A DNA stretch of 64,000 nucleotides. Source: Purshia tridentata. Its lineage: Eukaryota; Streptophyta; Magnoliopsida; Rosales; Rosaceae. Made by a program: the position numbers and the translations under genes. Shown here piece by piece: positions 40,935 through 52,849 of the stretch. The stretch covers positions 1 to 64,000 of the forward strand of contig QANT01007153.1 in NCBI GenBank assembly GCA_003254885.1, written 5' to 3'. The notes beneath the pieces were generated by a model, which was not told where the DNA came from, did no database searches, and worked only from the letters and a program-made list of their open reading frames with translations. Every line of letters starts with the position of its first letter. Within the stretch, counting starts at the first letter, position 1.

Positions 40935-43900
40935 ATGTATCAAATTTCAGGTACGCTTTAAATTTTAAGGATTAAAGGTGATTTCTTTGTTGGATTTGTT
41001 AGATTATCCTTTTTGGCTCTTTTTGTTTTTCTTTGGAAAACAAACATCTATGATGTGGGATGAATTTGCGTGTTTGATGGTTTTGATTGTTGGGTTGTTT
41101 CCATTTACTCATTTTTAACATTTTTTTGTATGGATTTTATGACCACATTTTGTTTAAAGGAGATTCATTTTTAAGTGATTAATGTTTTTGTGTTCAATGT
41201 TCTCTATTCTTTTGTTGGACTATTTGGTTTGAAAAACATTATGATGTCTTTTTTGGATATCTGGACTCCCCTGGAATTTGTGATATATTTTTATTATGAC
41301 TTTGACACTCATCTTTCCACTATTTGAGGACATATAATTCCAAGGAAATCCTGGATAGGGCTTGTAATCAATGCTGAAATTGAAGACCATGTTACCAAAT
41401 ATTGCTTTGTTTGATCTTTGAGAAACTGTTTTTTGTGCTCCTGATCAGTGAAATGGATATGCTCTGTTTCCTATTTTATTTGATGTTTTTCAATTTTATT
41501 TCCACTTTTACCAGAGTACTCTGGTGGTTTTTACTGTAATGGATATCTTGAGTTAGCGCAGTTGTCTCATCAAAGCATGTGATTCTCAATCTTCGTAGAG
41601 TGATGGCATTTTCCTTCTTCCCCTTTTCTTCAAATGCAGAGACATCTGAATTTGCATTGCATTTTCTCTCAAATCAGTTCTTAAGTCGATGAATGATTTC
41701 AAATTGTCTCCCCTAGTAAGGATCAGTGTGGCCTAGCAGTTTCAAAATGTTGGCTTGTCTCTGTGCTCATCTTGTGCTAGGTCTGTTGTAACTTTTTTAT
41801 TTATTTATTTATTATGAGTTGATATGTTTGAATAAATTTTTTTGCATTGGCATCAAACAAACCCTTTTGTCATTCAGGCCAAGAAAACCTTTTTCTGACT
41901 TCCGTAGACTCTTGAATGTTTTCTGTTTGTTGGAACTGAGGGCGCTCAGTTATACTTTATTGCGCTATCCAGTTAACTCTGTGCTTCATTATATGTAGAA
42001 TTTATGGGAATGGGTGCAAATGTCGAGTGCAACAGCTATTTCCCAGGATATCCATCCACAAGGAATCATAACTTGAATTCCAATGGCAGTGAAAGGAATC
42101 ATAACTTATCTCCGAACCTTCTAGGGTACTACAAGGAGGTATTAAAGCAGACAATGCTCAAGCAGGAAACAATCCTCAAAGATCAGGTATACTATTTCAA
42201 TTTTTTAATGTCAAGAATAATATACAGCAATTTTTGTTTCATTGAGCTCAATAATTGAAGTTATCGCAAAATATTGAGTCATAATCTAATAAAATTTGCG
42301 CTGTTCCCCTAAAGCATCAATATGATCCAACTGTATAGCTTTTTGCTTGTTTTGTTTTGGATTTTTATTATTAATGCCATGATAAGCAAAATGCCAAGGT
42401 TCATGTTTTGAGTTTTTAGGTGCACGTAGCCAGTCTTTTTTTGAAAGGTAGCCAGTCTTGAACTGCAATTTTTGGTAGGCTGGTAGCTACTAGAGCATAT
42501 GATGTTTTGAATTTTTGATACATCATGAGAGGATATGAAGCTTGTAAAATTTATTGAACACTTGAATATGCCTGAAATGTCTCATGGCCATCCAGATTCA
42601 GGATCTCCATCGTCTTTACGGAAGACAAAGGGAATTAATGTATGAAATAAGAAAGAATGAATTAGATAAACATCATCAGAAGATGGAGGTTTCACTGTTG
42701 GCTACCGATTTTCCTCAGACCTCATCTGTTTCTGCTCAAAAGACATTTCACATCCCTTGCTTGCCTTTGGTAAATCCTACATGCAGTCAAATCTCAGTTT
42801 CGGGTGCTGAAAGTATCCAGGCACCTTCAAGTTTTGTTCAAGGGAGGTACATACAGACATGCTCTTATTCTGCTCAAACTGAAGGTCGCTCAGGAGACTT
42901 TGATTTGTTTGAATCCAATTGCAAGAAATTTCGGAAGAACTTATTTGATCTGGAACTTCCGGCTGATGCATACATTGATGGTGAAGAAGAGGAATTGTTT
43001 GAAAATGAAAAAGTTTCTGAAGCACCTGAGGTATCAAGTTCTCCTTTAAAGAGAATTCCTGAGGTTGTGAGTAATGGTGATGCAAAACAATTTCTTGGAA
43101 CTAATGGATTTAACTCTGTTTCCGGAGATGATACCTCAAGTGCTGCATCATTAGAAAAAGGTTCAACTGTCTTAAATGATCTGCATAAGCTTAAGCAAGA
43201 AACAGCTCCTGCATCTGAGAATTTTTTGGGCCCCGCTAGTCACATGGAAATTCCATGTAGTGGTGCGTCTCTAAAGGCAAAATCAGGCTTTCAAGTTTTA
43301 TCAAATGACTTTATCCAAGATACCTGGATAAGACAGGATTTTGAAGTTTGCTCAAATGTTATTCTGCGAGAGACAGAAAGCAAACAGGAGCGGTGGTTGT
43401 CTTATAATTATGAGGCAGGTGAGAATTTTTGCAACTTGGAAGTAAAGATCAAGTTTCTTCATTTTATTTTAAGAATCACATCTCTTATAAGTACCCTTAA
43501 CGATCAGTTTGTATGATATAATATATAGTCGGTTTGAATAGCAAAGATAACTCTCTATGTTCTTATACTGTATCCACTTATCTTTCAGGGAAAAGTAAAA
43601 GCAACATGAATTATTTTCCTCAAGGTTTTCATTCAGAGAAATTATCTGCGTCATCTAATTTATTGCATGAAGAGCTTAAGCAAGCTGATGAGCCCCCAAC
43701 CTTTTATCAGAGTAACCAAAATTCATGCAGTGAAAGAGCACTTTTTGGTCTGCAGAGCTCCAAAAGAAATTCTGGTCCTAACAATGATAGCAAATCTGGA
43801 CCAAGTGGAGCTTCTTTCATGTGTACCCCATATCAAAATATTCCTCAGGACAAAATGGCAGATTCTGGGTCCTCATACAATCCACGGACCCCAATAGCAG

Positions 43901-45648
43901 TTCAAGCACTCCCATGTTTTAACACCTTTGTACCATTTGGTAATAGCTCTAAATCACCAACAGTAAGGCCCGGGCTTGATGGAGACAGGTTACAATTACA
44001 AAAGGATTTGAGATCTAGCACAAAACATGATAATAACATCATTGATAGTAGCTTTACCATTGGCTCCCAGTTGGAATCCAAGAAATCAGAGTCTCACCCA
44101 CCGTACATGAGTTCTGATGATCCAGTCAGGATTGGTGATGATTTAGTGTCTAAACACCATGGCATTACAAAATACCTTGAGGATTCTGCAAATGTCAACT
44201 ATCAAAAGGATATGAACTTGAATTTCATGCCACCTAGCTGTTCTTTGGATTTGGCAGATACCCAGAGTTTCCAAACAATTGGACCAGAAAAGGTTGGAGA
44301 TTCTAATGGGGGATTTCCTTGGCATAGACGAAATCTTGCATATAATGGGAAAACTGAGAAAGGATTGGAAGATTCAAATCAGGCAGAGGCAAGTGACTCC
44401 TCAAGTAAAAGGATCCGTGAGCCTCCCACTTGTGAGAAGCCTATCATTTCTGGTGATAACTATTCTCATGGCTCCCCCTCCAATACTCATCAGAACCCAC
44501 CTGAAGATGTCAAGAACAGCAAAAAAGCTAGGGTATTTGATTTGAATTTGGCTTGTGATTCAGTGCTCAACACAGAAATGGAACCAACTTCTGATGAACA
44601 TGTAGCAGAGAATGAATTTGATAAGAAAGATGTAGGTCATGGAGTTCACATTGACCTGAACTCATCCATAATTGAAGATGAGTTTTCACCAATGCCCTTT
44701 CTTTCAAAAGAAATTCTTTTGGAGGCACCAACTAGTCCAGAAAACATGGAGTGTTCTCCACCAAGAGGAGAATCAGATGAAAATCATGTTGAGACACCTG
44801 TTCTATTGGCAGGACAGGAAGATCTGGAAAACAAGGAGTGTTCTCTGCCAGTAGGAGAATCTGATGACAATAAAATTGAGATCCCTTTCCTATTGTCGGG
44901 ACAGAAAGTGGATCTGGAAGAGGAACTAGTCAGGATTGCAGCAGAATCGTTAGTTTCCATTTCATCATCTATGTTTCATACATCTTTCGGAAGGTCCATG
45001 CACAAGCCATTTAAAACTTCATGTGACTCCCTACATTGGTTTGCTGGGATAGTTTCTTCAGTTTTAGGTGGTCCACAGGATGAGCTTGGAGTAGTTTTGA
45101 ATAATAAATATTGTGGTGATCGTGAGGAGCTTCTATCTGATGGAATGGACTTCTTTGAGGCCATGACACTAACGCTAACAGAGACAAGGGCGGAAGAGTG
45201 CTGCTGTAGAACTAATGGCAACAAAGAGGAAGATACAGGTACCACTTCATCACTAAGTCAACCAAGGAAGGGCCGGACAAGGAGAGGAAGGCAGCGGAAG
45301 GACTTCCAGGGAGAAATTCTCCCAAGCCTTGCGTCTTTGTCAAGGTATGAGGTGACTGAGGATCTTAAGACAATAGGAGGGCTGATTGAGGCTTCTGGTA
45401 ATTGCTGGGGAACAGGATCGGCTAGATGTGCAGCAAAAATTGGGTCAGCGAGGGGGAGGAGAAGGTCCAGCATTTCTGCTTCCACTGTAACAGAGAATAC
45501 TTCGGAACCACAGTTGAAGCAGATTGGCGGTAAAAGTCAATTGGGAAATGAGAAGAGAAGGCTAATTGATTGGGGAGAGGTAACTAGGCGGCGTAGAGGG
45601 CAGAGATATCCAGTTAGCAACCGTGGGCTTATTTTGAGCCAAGTATAG
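40935..45648 (+). CDS. DUF863 family protein, plant-specific, function unknown
   Basis: Coding exons 40935-40950, 41999-42186, 42596-43418 and 43589-45648 join in frame to give 1028 residues. The first codons (MYQISEF) come from the leader exon. The family-conserved start is more likely the MGMGANVEC methionine at 42004, which gives 1021 residues. The N-terminus has FPGYPS, then YYKEVLKQTMLKQETILKDQ and IQDLHRLYGRQRELMYEI, a short helix typical of DUF863. The middle is long, serine-rich and disordered. The C-terminal half has KKARVFDLNLACDS and HIDLNSSI (DLN boxes resembling EAR repression motifs). It ends with the basic block RRGRQRKD through LIDWGEVTRRRRGQRYP. Nuclear location is likely from the basic clusters. 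Biochemical function is not established. Confidence 0.88.
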
Positions 45649-46526
45649 GAAGAGTAAGGCAAAAGGGTCTGTTTTTATTCTCTTTTTGGGGTGAGGTTTT
45701 TTGAATGATCATATGGTTTTGTAAATTTCCTCCAGACCTTCATAGTTGATACATGCGGGTATATATATGCTTGGGTGGATAGGATGAGAAAAGAAGCCAT
45801 GATATATACATGCACTGAGTCCCTTCATTTGCAGAATGAAATATTTACCCCCTAAAGCGCTGATGGTACTTCTTACAGTACTATAGTATGATAGTTCATC
45901 TTAGCCATTACAAACATGCTCGAGGAAAGAAGCGAGATGATCACAAGATTCACAACAAAGCTCATACAAGATTTCAGACTAGTTTGGATTAAGGGCAAAA
46001 GGCGGTTTAACCAAAGAGTAAATGTTAAATAGACTATAGTTCTGCTACAAAAAAAAAAAAATCACAAAACAAAATGTGGGGATGTGCTACATCATAAATG
46101 TGGTTTATATGCTAACTTAAGTTGACTTGCCATTCGTCGTTTAGATTATCTTTTAACTGTTCGATTTACTTTTTCTTTTTCTTTACAGGAGAATCTATTT
46201 AAAAAATGTCTTACCCATTTCATGTAATGACCTGTGACGTACAAGTAACAGTTCGTTATGCCAAACAAGTATTAACCTAATAGGCTAACTCTTGGCAAAT
46301 GGAAGACAATATTATTATATTACAAAAACAAATATTTCCTATCATTTAATGGTGAATAATCTAAAGAATCCACATTCCACCCAAACTCCAAAGTACCAAA
46401 CAAAAATAAAAGAAGGGAAAAAAGATGAAAGAGAATAGAGAACTCTCTCTCCCAACAATAACAAATTCTTGTAATATATTTAATCTTGGTGGTCCAAACA
46501 AGAATAATACAATATGTTATTGGGAA
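45649..46526. other. Convergent 3' flanks of DUF863 and FMO genes
   Basis: The two neighbouring genes end facing each other here. The sequence is AT-rich with poly-A near 46048. The short plus-strand frame at 46425-46628 overlaps the FMO last exon antisense and is a shadow. Confidence 0.6.
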
Positions 46527-49121
46527 TTACAGAGGAAAATCTTGAGCCCCATGTTGAGTGAAATGCGGACTTTGAAGAGCCTCCTGAAGCAGCTCATGAT
46601 CATCCCACGAATCCCTATATGTTTCTAAGTCGGTGTCAGCATTTCTTAGGGCCGAAAGGCAAAGCTCTTTCCTCCATTCTTCTAAATGTGGGAACCCAAT
46701 ATGATCTCCATATTTATCACAATACTGCAACAAGAAGCAAACCAAAAGGCACATAACTAGGAATGCGAGCAACACTTGTGGCCACAAACCAATGGCTTGA
46801 CAATCTCACCACCTCATTGAAGTATGCATGATAAATTAGCTACAGTATATAGAGTAAACAACTAATTTTATAGTACAAGTACAACAAATTGAAGTGATGT
46901 TTGATGAATTTTACCTCAAATTCTGCAATATCATGAGTATTGTGCTTTGAAATGCCAGCAACATCCCTTGAGTGATAGAATTCCTTGATGGACTGCATCA
47001 TGTCATCCAATGATGGCAATTTTCTTTTCCCAGAGAGCAGTTGAGCTATCCATTTTGCTTGTGACTCAAAGAAAGGGAACCCTATGATCTGATCAATCAG
47101 ACTATGGATTAAGCCAAAAGTTTTATGTAGTGTATATGATGTTCAAAGGTTTGTTAGAAAAAAAAAAAAAAAAAAACTACATTTTTTATATATAAACATG
47201 CCTAAAAAGGAAAACCCACAACAAGAATGATGAAAAGGAAAGCTATATATATATATGTTGGACCAAGGACAAAGATATATAAAAGTAGAAATGTTTAGTT
47301 ACCTTTCTAGGAATGCCTATAAAAGATAAAGAGGGGGCAAGTGTGGGAGGGAAGGTGTGCTCATACAAGGGACCCACTCTGTCATCATCCACAGCTACTA
47401 TTCCTTTGGTGTCAAGAAAGGGGAATGTGTATGAATACCTGCACAGACACACCCACTTTGGACCAATCAATTATATAATTTGAATGTAGGATCCCACAGA
47501 AAATCTCTCCCAGTCAAGGGCTATATTTAAAATAATTCACTTGTAGTTGGTATCCAGTGCATATTATAAGGTCAAAATTAGTAGTTTAGTAGTCACTTCC
47601 CATCTGGGTCAGTCCACATAATCCTCTAAGTAGAATTAAGTCAAATCAAGGTGTGAATTACATATGACATTGTAATCTTTAATATTGGAGAGCAGAAACT
47701 CTCAAAAACAGTCATGTCCCTTTAACAATCATGGAGTACTTTTATTATTGTCTGCCTACCAGTACAACCTATATTTTGGGATGGAAATTTACCCTGTGCA
47801 GTACATGATGGTGTCTGCAATGACCCATGAACCGTCTAGAAATAGTACCTTCCCATCTTCTTGAAGGCAGTCTATCTGCATACATGTTGTTGCATTTAAA
47901 TGTTATACTAACAACATTTGGTTAACACAGTGCAGAGGAAACTTAATGGGACTGTAAATTAAGAGCCCTGATTCAATTGAAAGGTAACATTGACTATTAT
48001 GAACAGAAAAGCTTAATTTAGTGCATAGAGGTGGTGGCATTACTACCTGTGGACAAAGATGCAAGTTTTCATGTTTGGAAATGACTTTGGATAAGCCCTC
48101 TGAAATGTTAAGAGACTTGCCACTTAGGTAGACTGCCTTTGCAACTTCAACTAGTTCCATTGATATATCTTGTCCACTCAGTGAAGTTCCAACCACCACC
48201 ACAACCTGTAATTAAGTAGAGGGGAAATTAAGGATCACTTGATGATCTCTTAAATTAATTAATGCTACAATAAGCTTGAATTTTGACAATTGTTTCCATG
48301 AATGTGAATGACCAGCTAGCTATATTGCCTCATTACCTCATCACGAAAGGGCTCAGGAACCCTATAAATGTGACTATGCATTTGCTTTCTCTTCCATGCC
48401 TCCATTCCTAAACATGTTAAACACACACCAGTACAATTAATTGAAAAGGAAAAAAATGAAAACAGAGAGATCAGAAAAGAGATTAAAAGTATATATGATA
48501 TGATTAAGAATGTTATTATTAAGAAATTAAGAATTAATGTATACCTTTAATGGAAGGCAACCTTGGCTGAGAGTAATGGCCAGTGGCCACAACCACAGCA
48601 TCAAACACCTCTTCCATGGCCATCTGGGTCTTCCTGTCTACACTCCTAACAACCCATTTCAAATCTTTATTGCCAACCACATGATGAACATCAGAAGTAC
48701 CATAATCCATTAACATCCCCACATACTCCACCCTAGTATTGAACCTTATCATATCTCTTAACCCAAACCACTCACAAAAATCTTTTAGGTACAAAAGAAG
48801 TTCCTTATGCCCAGGAAACCTCCTCATGTCCCTACCCTTCTTCACCGAAAATGGGAAGTCAGTGAACCCCATGATCTCTCTTGGAGATATCAATCTCAAA
48901 GAGGTATAAAGACTGCTATGCACTTTTAGGGCAGGTGTCCTTCCCAAGGGGTCCTCTCCCTCCACATTTGGGTCATACAGCCATTGCCCTCCCACATCAT
49001 GGTTCTGTTCCAACACCACCACTCTGTGACCTTCTTTCCTTAACTCCCTTGCAGCAACAAGCCCTGAGGGTCCTGCCCCAATTACACAAACACTTCTGGA
49101 TTGGTACATTTCAGAAACCAT
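46527..49121 (-). CDS. Flavin-containing monooxygenase, FMO GS-OX-like
   Basis: Seven minus-strand exons (49121-48545, 48407-48337, 48205-48047, 47875-47793, 47438-47303, 47088-46915, 46724-46527) give 465 residues, the usual length. FAD site: VCVIGAGPSGLVAARELRKE near residue 12. Substrate and FMO region: FPGHKELLLYL. ATG motif: VVVATGHYSQPRLPSIKG. NADPH site: VVVVVGTSLSGQDIS near residue 218. A conserved CTGYSYTFPFLD spans the fourth intron. No C-terminal membrane anchor is present, as in soluble plant S-oxygenating FMOs. Arabidopsis members oxidise the sulphur of methylthioalkyl glucosinolates. This plant is probably not a Brassicales, so the natural substrate is likely another sulphur or nitrogen compound. 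The class call is firm. Confidence 0.94.
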
Positions 49122-49324
49122 GGTTGTCTCTTACAACTCGATCTCAAACTGGTTTTTAAATCTTGAGTAGAGGTTGGATAAGATCAAAAGGGTGTACTGA
49201 GTTTTTTATTTTGTGGTGTGTGGGCAATTTTGCTGTTGTTTTGTGGGGTTTTATAGCTGGATTTTGCTGACACAAACAGATGGAAATGAATGATAATGTT
49301 GGGGGATACTAGCTCGCAGAAACA

Positions 49325-49330
49325 CACGTG
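49325..49330. promoter_or_regulatory. G-box upstream of the FMO gene
   Basis: A perfect CACGTG lies about 205 bp upstream of the FMO start codon. It is a candidate bHLH or bZIP site. Confidence 0.4.
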
Positions 49331-49729
49331 ACAGGTTAAAATCAATATATGCCTTGGATTTGTCTACTTTTAACTAAAAAGTTGCATTTGAGGAAAAGTT
49401 TACTTGCATGACAATTTTTCAATGTCATTACCTAATTGCATATTCTCATCATGATCCCAGCCATGTATTCTCGAGCCAGTTAAGATCTCGAACATGCAAC
49501 AAGCACATGCAAGTTCGGACTTTAGACGCAGTACTGCTACATTCATCAAATTTGTTTATCAAATTTGTCTGAGTCCATTTTGAGTTTCATTTATTCAAAT
49601 TTGAGTACATTTTGATTTTCATTTATTTCTTAGAAGCTACCGACACATATATTAGCATGCATTGTAGTTAGCAATATAAGGTTCTAGCTAGGATTATCAT
49701 GGAAGAAGAAAAGTTAGCCGAGTGTGAAT

Positions 49730-50076
49730 CTCTGAGTCCCCACAACAATAGAAGAATGCCCCATCTTGAAGCCAAGGGAACATGAACAATCATGAAACAG
49801 TGAGAATAAATATATGTATATGTATATATCGGTCCCCTTCTAATGAGGGATCCCTCATTTAGTGTTAAATGAGGGATCCCCTTGTGGGGCCTACACGAGT
49901 CATTTTGTGTTGATCCGAACCGTTCATTTTCTACATCTCTATTGATAGATCATCTTTGCAAAAAATTAGACAAATACTCTGAGTCCCCACAACAATAGAA
50001 GAATGCCCCATATTGAAGCCAAGGGAACATGAACAATCATGAAACAGTGAGAATAAATATATGTATATATATATAT
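49730..50076. repeat. Direct duplication of about 100 bp flanking a 147-bp segment
   Basis: Copy 1 is at 49730-49829 and copy 2 at 49977-50076, offset 247 bp, with very few differences (for example C/A at about 49765, plus changes in the terminal TA run). The segment between, 49830-49976, is a repeat-like sequence beginning with a palindrome. The flanks are far longer than a normal target-site duplication. Confidence 0.85.
49830..49976. mobile_element. Truncated interspersed repeat with 18-bp palindrome
   Basis: It contains the perfect palindrome AATGAGGGATCCCTCATT (49842-49859), followed by a third copy of the half-site at 49867-49880. The rest resembles a high-copy repeat I associate with Rosaceae genomes. 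It has no coding capacity. The call rests on memory of the motif and needs a repeat-library search. Confidence 0.45.
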
Positions 50077-50400
50077 ATATGCAATGCATGTTATTCAACA
50101 CAATTTCCTTTTATCATTTGACTTTCAACTGTGGTCATGAAGTGAATTGACTTTTCTTACTCCTCCAGGTTTTCTTTTGCTTCTTATACACAAGTATATA
50201 TATATATAAATCAGTACTACTAATAAATTAATCAATATTTATCACCTTGCTGGGATATATTCATAATTCTGTCAAATCTTTTATTAGTGTGTAATCCAAG
50301 TATTCAGACACAGAAAAATCATCTAAGCTAAGTAAATGATTGGTCTATTTTGTCATGTACTTATTATCACGCCGTGGAATATTGTTTGCATCAAATGGGA

Positions 50401-50484
50401 AAACTTGCAACACAAATTGTATTCATGAGATTATCTTAACACTAACTTGCAACACCAACCGTATTCATGAGATTATCTTAACAC
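50401..50484. repeat. 42-bp tandem duplication
   Basis: Two adjacent units, 50401-50442 and 50443-50484, share the core TATTCATGAGATTATCTTAA and differ at only a few bases. They lie in non-coding DNA. Confidence 0.9.
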
Positions 50485-52849
50485 TAACTATAAAGCGCTT
50501 AAGGGCTCAGCAATTTTTGAGTAGATTGCCCACTCTGCATCCAAGTTCGATGTCCCTTCTCTCAAATTTTTTTTAATTAAAAAAAGCTCATAATATTTTA
50601 TATAAAATACATGATGATCGTGATTAATTATTTAAACTTAGGTATAATCAAAAACCTACTACATATATGATTTTAATTGACTAACAACTTTCCTTAGAAA
50701 GCAAAGAGCTTTTGACTAGAGGTGGGCCCTTCAAATAGATTGCTTTTGGATAGGTTTTGTAATCTACCTTTAACATGAAGACAAGCTCTAATGAGTCATT
50801 TTCATTGGCTTGCTTTCAAAATCATGCATGTTTACCAGACCCATATATTTATTCATTTGGCAATTGACAAGCCTTGATATTTTAATACATAGATCAAACA
50901 AAGAGTTAGCTTTATAATTATATACTTAATTTGTTAAATTATTGGCTGTAATATTTACCTACACAGACAGACTTGAATCATGAAGCAAAAACTTAAAAGG
51001 AAGCATAGCTTGAAAGTGAGGTTAAAGTTACAAAGTAGTAGTAGCTGGTTATTCATTTTTTCTTACATGCCTTGCTAATATCATTTTCACTTATAGTTTT
51101 TGCCATCATATACATAACTTTAATTGGAGTTTAATTGCTTTTACTAGACGCTGTAAAATAATGTGATCAATTCGTAGGAGTCTAGTCTTCTTAATTGTAT
51201 GATTGAACCAATTAACCTAGATGGAATACTCGAAGATACTTGTGAATTTAAGCCCAAATCACTTTCATAGTGAATGTGTTATTCAAGCCCAAATAAAAAA
51301 GGGCCAAATGGTGTACATTTCAAAAGCCCAAAATCTGTATTTATATATAATTTCTAAATTTCATATTGGGTAGGTAAGAGTAGGCCATATAGAATGAAAG
51401 GACCAGCAACTTTTGTTGACTGCTTTTTTCTTTTATCGAGTGGTGGCTGCAGTTGGAGGGTCAGGTCACTGAGTCTCCATAATATATAGATAATATTGAT
51501 GGAGCTCTATTTATAATTAGATGAAATTTCATAGTCCTTAATTAATTACTTGTTCATGCAAGTTGTCACCACTTTAGCTCTTGTGTCTAGTGATGCCATA
51601 ATTACAATACGAATAGGATATACAAAATCTATTGTTCTGGGCCTCATGTAGAGATATCAGAGAATCCAAGGTCGACCCAATTAATAATCAATTCGATTAG
51701 TGTTAACAAGTTTTAATCAGTTAATTTAATTTTCTGCTCATTAGTTCTCCTTTCTTAATTATTTTTCTAATTTATTCTTGAGGCACAGCTGCATGCTAGG
51801 ACCAGAAGTGATACCCACCAATATAATGGTTGAGAAAAGACTTGGGAGATAAAAAGAGAACAAAAACAAAAAAATATAAGAAAACTTTAAAGCCTAAGCA
51901 TGCTTAATGAATAATGATCCACATTTTGGCTTTTTTCTTTTTCTTATAGGAAACATGTTGGCAATTAATAATTAAACTTGCTAACGGAGTTTCAACTACA
52001 CCACTAGCTAGCTACTGTGCTCTATGCCTCAACCTAATAAATATATAACAACTAGGAAGCCATTTTTTTCCACCCTTTTTTATTTATTGTTGTTAATGAG
52101 TAGTTGAGAAATTAATATGCATGTCCAAGTTGTTTAATCAAATTGGTTTCCAATACTTTTCCTATAATATCCCACCAATACTTTATGAAAGAATACATGC
52201 AATATTTTATCTAGTATTTTTACAAGTTTATTTTAACTAATCTAATACCATTTTTAGAAGTGCAAATGACCCTTTCTTATATCATTTTCGAAAAGGCAAA
52301 TCTACTACTTTTACAAGATTAACTCCTCATGGTTTCAATTTTTTATAATTAAGTTTTGGCAATTTATATTTTATTACAATTTAATTTAATATTAAAATTT
52401 CATCTAACTTTCAGGCGAAAACTCTACGTGAATAGAGCAGAACGGAACGGAACGGAAGGTACGCAGTTATGTTTCGCGCGCGTTTGTCGTTTAATCTCAG
52501 AGTACAGGCAGGTGACGCAATCGTTTTCTCCCATACGGATAAAGTGTTTTTGTTTTTCTGACAAGGACCGTTCCCTCCGGGTGGCCGCTTTCCTTTTTTA
52601 TTTCTAGAACTTTCTCGCTCGTCCACCTCAGATCTCTCTCTCTCTCTCTCTCTCTCTTCCTTACTTGAAAAGGCCACCCGCCACCAGAAGATGGTTTCAG
52701 CGTTTATTTTGGATGCAACAAAATTTAACAAACGCGCATTGATCTCATCCTCACAGAGGCAGTCAAAGCCCAACAACACAACGAATAAAAAATCATCAAT
52801 ATTTCAAAAACCGAACAATTTTCCCACACCCCTTCTGGGGTCGTATTCT

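Larger units (their letters stand above)
49122..52849. other. Intergenic with FMO promoter and local duplications
   Basis: The left end is the FMO promoter, with a G-box at 49325-49330. The stretch from 49730 to 50484 holds two duplications, annotated separately. The rest is AT-rich, with short frames only and no family match. From about 52400 the sequence becomes the promoter of the calmodulin-binding protein gene, including an AACGG triplet repeat near 52441-52455 and a TC microsatellite near 52634-52658. Confidence 0.55.
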
